Part shown: positions 1 to 11,200 of the stretch, piece after piece | How the letters are laid out: every line of letters starts with the position of its first letter | Numbering within the stretch: the first letter of the stretch is position 1 | Assembly: GCA_018902385.1 (NCBI GenBank) | Contig: JABSSW010000017.1 | Span: 372,001-436,000, forward strand | Direction of reading: 5' to 3' | From: Physcia stellaris | Taxonomy: Eukaryota > Ascomycota > Lecanoromycetes > Caliciales > Physciaceae | DNA length: 64,000 bases | Translations under genes and position numbers: made by a program | Notes under the pieces: generated by a model | Told to the model about the DNA's origin: nothing | The model's database searches: none | What the model saw: only the letters and a program-made list of their open reading frames with translations

Positions 1-1782
1 AGTTTCGAGAATCTCCACCATCTCTGTAGAGTAGCTATACGGTGCCGGAAATGGGACTCGCTATCAAACGTTGTGGACTGTAGAATCAGCTCATTCTGAA
101 TGTTTTGTTGAGTGCCGGAACCTGGATGTAGCTTTCAAACTGCGTTGTCAACGAGTTTTTGTGGAGCGAGCCATTATTTTGAAGATACTGCACGCTACAA
201 ACCTGAAAGGTAGAATCAGCTCCGATAGTGAGCTGCCGGTGATAAGGTCTCTTTGATGGCCTTGTGCTTATGGTTCGGTGACAGCCATGTATATGAATGC
301 GTACTGTCACAGAAGGCCTTCGGGTTACCCTACACAAGCCACTCCCTCGCTCCTCCTTCATGCTCATGACTTTCTCCAAAAGAGGCAAAGATCGAGAGAA
401 GTCTCAAAGTATTGGGAGGTTCTGAAGCATAACGATTGATACGTCGTTATGGATGTGGTTCCAGGAGTGTAACTGCGAGGGAGTCCTTTTGACCCAGTAC
501 CCAGCGAGCAAGTGCATACGAGTAAAATCCTACGGTTCAGGCGCATAACAGTTAGCCGCTAACAGAAAGGAAGTATTTCGCAACGCTGCCTTCAGCAACA
601 GGATCAAAAGCGATGTAGGTATGTGTGCTGTTGATGGCAGCACGACATCTTCCGGCAGAGTGCCGTCCCGACCCAAACCCAACAAGCATCTCTAAAAACC
701 TGCATACAGTTAGCCTCCCACCGGATTTCTTTCGCTTAATTGGTCACGAAAGGGGGCTGTCCGGAGCGGCGAACTCGAGGATTTGATGTTGGAAAACCTC
801 GATGTGGCTAGAACAGATCTTCTTACAAGCGATCCCGCTTATCTTCAGGGGATTCATCAACCTCCCCGAAGAGAAAATCGTGATATCTTCCAACCTCGCC
901 CGATCTTCCGAATCGCCTAGCATGTCAGAAAAAGCAGCAAAACCAGGTATACGAGGTGGAAATTAGTGGCTGTGATGAAATTGCTTAGACGGCTAATGAC
1001 CAAGCGATATTATTGTTTGTCAGATTCATGTAACACAAACAACACGGGAAGTAATATCAAAACCCCCTGCTGTGATCAGAGAGGAGGAAAACCTCCGAGA
1101 AAGAGGGTGTGTGAAAGACGGGAGCATCTGCATCAGCCGAGGTATAGATTTCGAAAGACCCATGAAGTCAATTCAATTCAGAGTTTTCTCTGCGCGGAGT
1201 CCAATCGGAACCCAAACTACGTTGTCTGCCGAATATTATTCCATCACACACTACGACTCTTGATAGAACCCCAACCGGCGCGATCCGACGCGCTCTCAGC
1301 GACTTCTAGGTTGCCCCAGCTTCTGTCTTCCTCCCAGGGTATAATAATTACAATGATATGTGGGAAATGAAACGAAGAAATCCTCCAACCAGCAGAAGAA
1401 GCTTTTGTGAATACAGCCCAAAGTACCATGATTCGCTAAATACAGGTCACCCAATCCTCCGATCCAAGAAAATGCCGAAGTCGCTCGCTAAAGTGGTCAA
1501 GAATGGGATATCGTAGAATTCATGTGAGAGTGGTATAGAAGTAATTGGAATAGGATGCGGAGGGTGGCGTGCGTGAGGATACATGTCTCGGAGACGGGCG
1601 AGCTCCGTGACGGGTGTAAGTTGAGGGTTGCATCTCGAAGGGCGCCGAGGAGTGCGTAGATCTTGCCTTCGCGTCGGAATGACATAGAGTTAGTCTTTGA
1701 TAAGCTCCGCTCTAGGTAGACCCGCCCGTGGTAGAGGATTAGATGAAGGTTTGGAACAATTTGCTGCTCCTTCCAAGGGGTT
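1..1782. other. Left-edge stretch without a recognised gene
   Basis: About 1.8 kb on the 3' side of the receptor gene. Only short unsupported reading frames are present (longest about 134 codons), with no recognisable protein motif, tRNA or repeat. It probably holds the 3' UTR of the receptor and either intergenic DNA or the tail of a gene lying off the left edge. Confidence 0.4.
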
Positions 1783-3618
1783 TCATAGTTCATTGATCTT
1801 CCAGAAACTATTTTCCGTCCCCCAGCTCGGTCTCGCAATGGAAGGTTTAGCGTGTGTGCTGGCTGGATCCCACTCCCTTCCTGCGCCCCCTCTTCCTGCA
1901 CTGGGCGGTCTGGGCGTGGAGAAGCTCAATGTGGGACTCACATATTTGAGCTCCTTCCCAAAGTGATCCGTCTGACTTTGCGGTGAGAACGCCGATATTG
2001 AGTCATCGTACTCGCTGGCCGGACTCATGACTGTAGCTTGTGGCTCTTTGGGCATTCCGGAAGCGCACGAGGAAGGCGAGGTGATCATTTCATAGTCCTT
2101 GACTTTGTGCCCTGCACTAAAGCGGCGTGCGTCAACCGACACAAAGTCGTTCTTCTTGGTAAATGGTTTCTTGATTAATTCGATCCAGCCAGTGATCATG
2201 GAGATTCGACCAAGAAACAAAATGGTCCATATTCCGTTGAGCTAGCTTGTTATTAGTCGTCCCATATAAGAGTAGAGGAGACCGAGTTGAGACTTACCGA
2301 CATCATGATCAAGACCGCCATGACCGTAGCCTCGCTCTGTACTAGATCTGCTGAAGCGACTTGATCTAAACAAATGTTCTTATTTGTAGGGTGCAAGACC
2401 AGGCAAAGAAGCCACGGCTCGGCCTTTCCAAGGTTCTTCTTTGCCGCTTGTACTGAGTTATCCATTGACACGAAGACAACTGCAAGAAATATAACATTGA
2501 CAATGATAATCACAACAATTACCATCCCTCGCCACTGGAGCGAGATGACTTTTTTAACTCTTTGATACGCCTGCCGTGTTGTTACGGTCTTGATACTTCC
2601 ATTGTGTGAGGGCAACCCTGAACGGTTCTCCGTAGTTGAACGTGCATCGTCGTTGAGATATGCCCTGATATACACCCGGACGCAGTATCCGAAGGTAGCG
2701 AACTGCAGAATCGCGGCAGCACCTCCGGCGAACAGTATAGGCCACCAGTAATCCTCTAATGCCTTATTGTGGTTGATGTGACACGTATCTCCAAATCGGT
2801 AGGAGACGCCTGTGAATCCTAGCGCGGAGGACGCTACAATTATTGGAATGACCCATCCTGCCAAGAGTGAACCCCAGAACATTTTTCTCCCTGGAACGAC
2901 CTTCCAACAGACTTGAAGATGGAGTGATACTGTCCGAACGAAGCCTGAGCAAGGTTAGTATTGACCCGAAAGAAAAGCTCCTTTGGACGCTGGACATACC
3001 CCACATGATGGAAGCAAAGCCGCCGAAGAGTAAGAAGGCCCCAGAGAAGGCGCAAGTGAGCTCCGACCGCAGGTCATTTGGAGTTATGGCATCATGACAT
3101 TGTTCTGGATTTGCGCCTAATGGTATTATGAACGCAAGCTGTAATGGTTAGCTGGTGAAGCTCCGTACACCGGATCTACTAACCTGTAAGATACACACTG
3201 CGATTACGAAGCAGACGGTAAGGTGATGCCTACTTGTTTTGGCTATTGGTAAAACGATGAAGGTGATGAGTAGCGATACTGTGCAGATCATGCCGGCGAC
3301 ATTCAACCAATTGGAGACCCTCGATATCTCCATGAAGTCTGCGAGGCTTCGTCAACCTCGCTCTTCAACCGAACATCTGAGTACATTGGCGTACCATCTC
3401 CATATACCCAGTCTGATATAGGACAGGGCAGACAGCATTCTATTATGTCTTGGCCCACAGGGACAGGGGAGCAGAATCGACCGGGAGTGTCTAATATTCG
3501 TCAGAATCGGTTACGAGAAAATACATCCAGTTGACTCACAGCCTTCATTGCCGGGAAAGTTTGACAGTTGCAGGAACGGAGCACTGCAGAGTCCCTGACC
3601 AGACGTCGTGTTCGCCAT
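1783..3618 (-). CDS. GprM-like seven-transmembrane G-protein-coupled receptor (fungal class VII)
   Basis: Predicted plasma-membrane receptor that would pass an unknown external signal to a heterotrimeric G protein. Six exons splice cleanly: 3618-3540, 3490-3395, 3338-3184, 3138-3000, 2944-2298 and 2241-1783, giving 524 aa. The N-terminal ectodomain is Cys-rich, with a CCLPCPISDWVYGD segment typical of the Aspergillus GprM/secretin-like group. Seven hydrophobic segments follow, beginning at NWLNVAGMICTVSLLITFIV and including a WGSLLAGWVIPIIVASSALG helix. A long loop precedes WRGMVIVVIIIVNVIFLAVV. The last exon encodes a polar cytoplasmic tail of about 140 aa rich in Ser and Pro. The start is the first in-frame ATG of an exon that keeps the conserved ectodomain open. 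The family call rests on the ectodomain and helix pattern recalled from memory; the ligand is unknown. Confidence 0.8.
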
Positions 3619-6580
3619 TGCAGATTGTAAATCCACAATATGGTACAAGACGGAGGACCTCAAAGGAGGAGAGCCAACGTTTGGATCTTATCTTGATTTT
3701 TATCCTTTCAAAGGGTACCCCACATTTTCGCATGGATTGGATCAGCGCCGGAGATAAAGTTACCAGGAGATATGTATGGTATAAGCGACGGATAGAGAAG
3801 CGCGTTTTAGCATGGGGTAGTTCTACAAAAGCATATTCGAGGTTTGAAGGAGTAATAAGGAAGCAGACACGAGAATCCTATGCGAACACGCCTGGGAACG
3901 TCATGTAGTATGGATTGTAAATACATAGCAAAAAGAGGTGGGATGACATTTAATTTTAACGAAAATAATAATGGAAAGGCATGTATTTCCCGCATTTTGA
4001 AATAAACAAGGGCTACTGTAGAGAGGACCCTAGCAGTTGGCGTCGAAATGCGTTTTCCCGTGACAGGCATCCATCTGATAATCTGAATGGCGAGTCACGT
4101 CGTTTAGGCCGGGGTACCGGTGACTTCGTGCAGTCCCAAGCCAGCTCCATTGAGCGGCCCCTGGGACGTCACGGCGTGGTTGGTACATGGTCAGGGCGCT
4201 GATTTCCAGCTCAGCCAGTAAGCAGGCCAAGTCTCAGTGACTCCATAAGCGCGAGGCATCATGGGCTGGACTAGCCGGCTCCACGACGACTCCACTGTGA
4301 GCAGACGTGCAGTCGAAGGACGAAAGTGTTGGCGAGGGCTACGTCGTCTCGGCAAGAGGAGCAGAGGTCAAAGACAGATTCTGATTTGTACCGCGTAGGT
4401 GGAGGCGAAGCTTTAGGGGCCCGATGAAAGCGCCGGAGAAAATGCAGCTTATGCCATAGCGTGTCTCTGCTTTCCCCACTTTCCCCCATGGAGACCAGAG
4501 CATTAACCATCTTGAGCTGATCAGCCTATCGCTGTCTTGCATGGACACCCTCTCCTGGGCCAGACCATGTGCCTTAAGGCTGACACACCTCGCGGCAAGA
4601 TGGTATCTGGCAGCCCACTGCGCGGGTCGGTGGAGGTTGCATACCGACGCGGCAAGGATGTAGGAACCTGCCTGTCGGTATTGCTTACGGAATCCTCCTT
4701 TATCTTAGCCTTCAGCATAGTGCTGTGCTCCATGACTGCAGTGGTGATTTCTCGCAGATCGGGGAACCGTAGGAATTCATTCGCGGCGGAAGAAGGGCGG
4801 GTGTATCCTTCAATCCTTCTTACCCCAGCTTAGAATCCTCTCAGCCCAGCTTTTGTGCTCTTAACTCGTTGTGGATTTCAGCTTCACTAAGATAGTCAGA
4901 GGAACGGCTCCACCTATGGCGCAATGTAGATGTACTCCTGCGCAGGATGAACTTGGAGCAATCGCTGTGTACCAAGACACCACTTGATGCTGGAAATGGA
5001 CGCCAGCATCGGCCAGACTGTAAGCAGAGTGCACGGCTGTGACGGTGGTGATGGACCAACTAATCACGTTACAGATCACGAGCGCGCCTAGAGATAAATG
5101 TCCCTTGCTGTGCGATGAGGCCTTTGATTTGACACGAGTCAGAAAAACTCAAGCAGTGCCAGCGGCAAAAAGGATTTTCAAACTAGCGCGGTCTCCCCTG
5201 CTCCAATCACCCCCATCCAAACCACCTTCCACGATCCTAATGGCCAGAGCCTTGAATGCTATTTCCCTTCCACCGTGCATTTAATCTCTACTTCGTACTG
5301 ATCTGCTAATTGCGCATGCGCTGTGACATTGCGCCTCCCACCACTTGTACGAGTGGAGTGTCCCAAAAAGGCGTCGATCATCGACAGACAGCAGTCTGTT
5401 GGGCATTATATTATTGTTGCTGCTGTACGGATAGGGAAGACTGGAGGTCTTAAACGTGCAATGCTTCACTGTCGATTCGCTCATAGCTGGGAGCAAGATG
5501 AGGTGATATTCGACTCCTTCGTGCAGATAAGAAGAAGCACGCGAGGTATTTCCCGATCTAGAAGGTAGCACGAAGATTCGTATTCCTTGATTAATCCCGC
5601 TGTTCATAATCGCTCATATACTTTAGTAATTGCTAGGTAATAAATTAACAATGTCAAGCGAGGAAGTCCCTTCGTTCGAGCAACTACTACACAACAGCTT
5701 GCTCCGATGCAAGCAGCACAGCATATGAAACGAGATGATCTGCTGTCAGCCCTATGCGAATTCCCGACGCAATCTAGAAGCCAGGCCACAGGCTGAGATT
5801 TGGTAGTTCAAGTGACAAAACTGCCATGGAATAGTTTTCGACCGAAGGAAGCCTTACGGCCTGTACACTAAGGAATAAAGGAATGCATATGCATGCTGCA
5901 GGACACAAGCGCGTCAGTCAATGGCAGGAGAGAACGCCAGACATTACTAGAATCCTGTCAACTTGGAAGATCAGCATTTATAGTCTTGACAAGTTGTGAG
6001 TTCAATGATGTCAAGGGGTGTGAGCTAGGAGTAGATTCAGAAGTCCATGTAGATCATCGAAGCGGGTAAGCGCTTCTGACATAAGAGGTACCAGAAATTA
6101 TTGTATCGTAGGATATCATCATTGAAATCTTCGAGAGGGAATAGGAGACTTTGATGGATTGACTTACTCAGAGAGGTCATGCCTAGAAAGTCATGCATCT
6201 GCTTGGTCAACGAGTTAGCAACTAGGTTCTCATCCTGAGGATGATTTTGAGGCTGAGTAGGAAGTAGAGTTCAACTAGACAGTATTCTAGGTTTTTCAGC
6301 TTGGAGGGGACATGAGCTGAATACAAGCTTGTTGAGAATAGCTAGATACAACATGACGCTCCAGAATGATAGTTCATGTATAGTGTTGATTAGCTTACTG
6401 AAAGTCGAAAGGGATCGTAGGTGAAGGTGCTTGGATAGAAAAATCTCTAATGAACCCCGAGTGCCAAGCCTCGCTTAAACTCTAGCGTCCACACGCTAAT
6501 CCACGCTCGACCTCACCTTCTCTGGCCCATCATCAATATCTTCTAGCAACGAAACCCAACAACCTATCTGTACCGCAAAG
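3619..6580. other. 3-kb intergenic desert between receptor and RPS13
   Basis: No gene can be supported here. Short frames occur on both strands (longest 108 codons), none with a known motif, start context or intron pattern that extends them. The interval must carry the promoter of the receptor (left) and of RPS13 (right). The last 100 bases before the RPS13 ATG are C/T-rich on the plus strand, as is common for fungal ribosomal-protein promoters. Confidence 0.45.
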
Positions 6581-7481
6581 ATGGGTCGTCTCCACTCTAA
6601 CGGCAAAGGTATCTCCGCCAGCGCGATCCCCTATTCTCGCACGCCTCCAGCCTGGCTCAAGCTCACGCCCGAGCAAATCGTGGATCAGATCTGCAAACTC
6701 GCAAAGAAGGGCGCGACTCCGTCACAGATTGGTGTCGCATTGAGGGATTCGCATGGCGTCGCGCAGGTAAAGGTCGTTACCGGTACGTTTACGACTCTAT
6801 CGATGAACGGAAATACACGTGAAATAGGATGAAGAGACAGGAGTAGAGATGGCAAGGGAACAACAATTGGATCCCCGAACGCTAATACCTATCCGTGTTT
6901 CTAGGTAACAAAATCTTGAGAATACTCAAGTCAAATGGTACGGTACCTCCAATATGAAGCAAGAGAAGGAAAGCATCGATGGCCACAGCCTAGATGCAGG
7001 CCATACAAATCCGCAATACATATGCCTCTGCTTGGTCTCAGACTGACGGAGTGATTTTCTGCCTACAGGCCTCGCACCAGAGATCCCCGAGGACCTCTAC
7101 ATGTTGATCAAGAAGGTAAACCCTCTCGTCTCCCTGCCGCCTTCCCTTCTTTTACGGAGTTGGAACAGTAGCTCCTCCCATCCCTCTTTCCTCCATTGCC
7201 ATCCCTCTCGCTTCTTGCTCTTCACTTTACCCCCCACAGCAAACTTTCCCCTCGCCTTCCTTGACTATATCCCAGAACTATCGCTAACATACCGCTTTCC
7301 ATCATAGGCTGTAGCCGTCCGCAAGCACCTCGAGCGCAACCGCAAAGACAAAGACTCCAAATTCCGCCTCATCCTAATCGAATCCCGCATCCACCGCCTA
7401 TCGCGCTACTACAAGACCGTGGGTGTTCTACCGCCAACATGGAGATACGAGAGCGCTACTGCTTCTACACTGGTAGCTTAG
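6581..7481 (+). CDS. RPS13: 40S ribosomal protein S13 (uS15)
   Basis: Structural protein of the small ribosomal subunit, cytosolic. Four exons (6581-6782, 6905-6937, 7069-7115, 7308-7481) give 151 aa, exactly the size of the eukaryotic family. The N-terminus [20 protein letters not shown] and the segment [20 protein letters not shown] are hallmarks. The C-terminal exon carries the rRNA-binding part, with [14 protein letters not shown] and the ending PPTWRYES. All four junctions use GT..AG. The introns (122, 131 and 192 bp) are longer than the roughly 50-bp introns of its neighbours, a frequent property of fungal ribosomal-protein genes. I looked for C/D-box snoRNA motifs in the introns and found no convincing pair. 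Confidence 0.97.
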
Positions 7482-8277
7482 GTAGCTGGGATCGTTAGGA
7501 TTGCAGCGGCCGAGAAGGGAAAAGGACTTGGTGCAGAAAGATCAAGCGAGAAGGGCTCCGTTTGGGTGGAGAGATTCGAATCCATAAGGGAGGTGGCTAG
7601 CCAATCGTACCTTAAGTGAGATAGCAAGAAGCAAACCTACCTATCTCAAGCCCATAAGAACCCGAGAACCACGAAAAGCCATGGTCCTCTGAAACCGGAA
7701 AGCCCTTTTGCGATGTTCATAGAGTCCCAGTTCGCCTCCCCTTCTCCTTATTTCTCTTACATCACTACTCAACCCCAACCTCTCCCTCCTCAAACATCCC
7801 GACCCTCCACAACAAACCACCTCATCTCTCATCTTGGCTCCACCTCACAGCCATCCCCTCCCATCCCATCCCCCTACCTCCCCTCCCCAATAAAAACCGT
7901 CCCCCACCCCCAAACCCCCCAAAAAAGACAAGCAACACCGTGCCAAAATCATAAATCTCAAGCATAGCATAGAAAGGTTACAAAAGATGAATTTACCAGA
8001 TACTATAAGCTACAGGGGACTATCGCCCAACAAACTTTGATAACACCCTTTTCTCTCTTCTCCTCGTTTTCCTATCTCTGTGTCTCAATCCCGAGTGCCG
8101 AATGACGCCAAATGCATTCTCAGGATGCACGAACAGTTGCGAGTACCCAACGGAAAAACGCCCTCGGCCCTACCCTACCTCCACCACGGGAGGAGCTGCT
8201 CAAAACCCGCCCATCGCACGCACCCAACGCCCCATCAGCAACCAGAAACAATTGAAAGCTGAGAAAAGCGAGGAGGA
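7482..8277. other. Convergent 3' intergenic region with C-rich low complexity
   Basis: Lies between the 3' ends of RPS13 and SIN3. A markedly C-rich, G-poor plus strand runs from about 7735 to 7935. No gene, structured RNA or repeat is recognised. Confidence 0.4.
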
Positions 8278-11200
8278 TCAAACGCCACCCATAAGCTCAT
8301 CGCCCTTCTCAGTCGCCGTCTCCGTCGCTTCCTTCCCCGCGGTATCTTCCTGCTCCCCAGCGATCCTCATCCCATCTCCCTCCCCCTCAGGACGTTTATC
8401 CCTAACCATCTCCATCCACCCCCTCTCCATCGCCGCCACGCCCTCCCTCCCCCACCTCCTAACCGCCAACTCGCCCTCCGTGCCCCCAAACCTCTTCTCC
8501 CACCCCCTTCCTCTCCTCCTTCCTCTCCTCCATAGCACCCATGCCCATCGCCCTCACAGCCCTACTATGCACAAACCACTCCTCGGTACCAGCCTCGTAG
8601 CCAATTTTATAGGTGCGGGTGTTGAACTTGAGCAGCAGGTTCTCGGCGTTGGACTGCGGGGCGTAGGCGCGGTCGTAGTCCTCCTGCGACTCGAGCTGGG
8701 GCGGCATGCTGCGGTGCAGGAAGGGGTAGCGCACGAGCGCGTAGGGGACGCCTTCGGTTTTCGCGCGCATCGTGTACGCGGAGGCGTAGTACCGGTAGCG
8801 GTCGGCCGCGGCCATGGTGTCGGTTTCGAAGGTGCGGTGGTCCGGGGTGAAGATTTGGACGGAGGCGGTGCGGGTTGTGCGGTTCTAGGTGGCGGGGGTG
8901 TGAGTACGGTGGTTTGGTTTATGTGATTTCGCGAGAGGTGTGGGGGCAGGGGAAAGGAGGTTAGGGGGAAAGAGGAAAGAACGACTTACGTATGTGATGC
9001 GGTAGATGTCGCCCTCTTTGGAGAGTTTATCGACTTGTTTTCGGTACAGTATTTCTGCGTCATGGGTCGTCTCGTCCTCCTTTCGGTCTTTGTAGAACAG
9101 GTGGATGATTTCAAGACTCTTGTCTTTGTTGTCGCTGACCAGGATTTGCATCGCGAAGCGGGCGCATGAGTTGAGCATCTTTTCTAGACTGTATAGTTGG
9201 TATCCCTTCTGAATATAGAACCGTCGCAAGGTATCCTCGAGGTGGCTCATTTCAAGCTCTCCCTTGACAACACTCTCGCATTGTCCGAGGACCTGTTTGT
9301 AGTAATTCGCTCCTGGACTGACATCATTGAAGTATTCTGATGGCTTTTTGTCTGCCATGTTCAAGTCATCGGCAGGCTTACGGATGTGCGCTCGGCGAAC
9401 ATCTTCATGTACCGCCGCTTCGTGTGCCTTAATGAAGGCGAATCTGGCATATGTTGTCTCGAAAAGTCTGAAGAAGCAGTATATATGTAGGCTGGCATAG
9501 AGATTGAAAGTATCTCGTCTATAAGGTTCATCGCCTCTTGTCGGACCCCGTGGTAGTTCGGTCCAGCGATATTCAGTGGCATCGTTGCGAGGAGTGTCTT
9601 CCGAGGGTGTCGCATTTTCATCATCCATGGACCCTATGTCAGGGGTAGTCTCCTTACTACCACGCATTGCACTTCCGTCGCGATCCTTCTGCTTGCGATC
9701 GAGGACACCACGTAACAATGTTCCTTTGCGGCCATTGGCGTTGCGGCGCCCTCGAACCGGTGCTATTTCTTCAGGTACAGCTTCATCTTCCGCTTCCTCG
9801 TTGGAGGGTGTGGCGACGTAGATGTCGCTCATCTTCCGCTGAAAAGTGTCTGGATCAAGATCGAAGAAGGTGGGTATGAAGGTACTGAAGAAGGACTCAA
9901 CCTTGGTCTGGTCAATTGTATTACCGTGATTCGAGGCATGCACATAAGTCAGGATGAGATGGCAAATATCATAGATGACCTCGACGTCATCGAAATTGTA
10001 CTCGAATTGATACTTCGAGACGGGATTTGATGAAATGGACCGTTGACGACGTTGCTCTTCATATATGGTCTGGATTTCGGACTGCAGCTGCTTTGGCTGA
10101 AACTGGCGTGAGGTCTGTGCCTGCTTGGTAGATATGCTTTGATGATCAAGACTCTTCCAAAATTGCTTAATTGTCTGCTCTCTCCAGATCTTGTCCCACT
10201 CGCGCTATAGAGACAGGTCAGTAAAAACTATGGAGATGCCCAAATCACAACACTTACCATGGATGCCTTCCACTCTTCAACTTTCTGATTCAGCCTCCAG
10301 ACCAACAAGGGCAGGACTGCGGACGGCATCGCAAACATATCAGTGAGGACTTGTGCACCGACTTCACGACCGTAAATTTTTTTGATGACTCGCTCGTAGA
10401 TCGTCTCGCTCATACCGCCAATACCGGGTGGTAATCTGTATGCGCGTTGCTCGTCCGCCGACATGAGCTTGATCTGATTGACGATAGGCTCCATCAATTG
10501 AATTGTACGATTGCAAGCTTCAATGTTAATGTCGTAGTCATGCCGTTCTTCCTCGCAACGAGAGAGTGCTTCTTCATGCACATTCTTGCGATGCGCAATG
10601 AAACCGGAATCCTCCGATGCCCACGTAGGGAAGGACGTCCAGTCGTCGTTCAGAACCTTCATACACGTTTCATCTCGGCCACTACAGTGCATGTCTTGTT
10701 TCGCTGCAATTGGTACAAGCCGATAACTTGGACCCAGACCGCGACAATTGCTTAGGGTAACCTTGCTGCTGACAGCTTTCGGTTTGTTATCAATTATCTC
10801 GTCGCTGCCATCGTATTTAAGAAAGTCTTTAAACCAATTCACTAACTCGTTATTGTTGCCGATGAAGTTGTAAGCTTTGTGCATAAGGGTGTTCTTATCT
10901 ATCATGTCCTGCGTGAAGAGGTTGCAAACCTTCAAAAATTCATTGTACGTTTGCTTGTTCGCTAAGTGTTTCTTGACGCGATCGAAAAAGGCCATCTCTT
11001 CGGCAGCGCTGGCTGAGGTATTTGAAGGTGGCATCGGTCGAGGTAGGCTAGGTACGAGTGTTGGTGACACTGGAGGGAGATCGGGTCCTTGTGGTTTTGG
11101 ATGCTCAACTCGAGCTCGCTTTGCACGGAGTGACTCGTCAGCAAATGACTCTTCAGGGGATCTTTTCCGACCCCTCATAGGAGGCATCATCGCCCAGCTG

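Noticed and set aside
4841-5079. Hydrophobic minus-strand frames resembling membrane-protein fragments
   Set aside because: Two overlapping short frames without a start context, flanking exons or a family motif.
6783-7307. snoRNA inside RPS13 introns
   Set aside because: C- and D-box-like strings occur singly or in the wrong order, with no terminal stem.
8102-8926. 274-codon plus-strand frame as a gene
   Set aside because: It is the antisense shadow of the SIN3 3' exon, kept open by strong GC bias.
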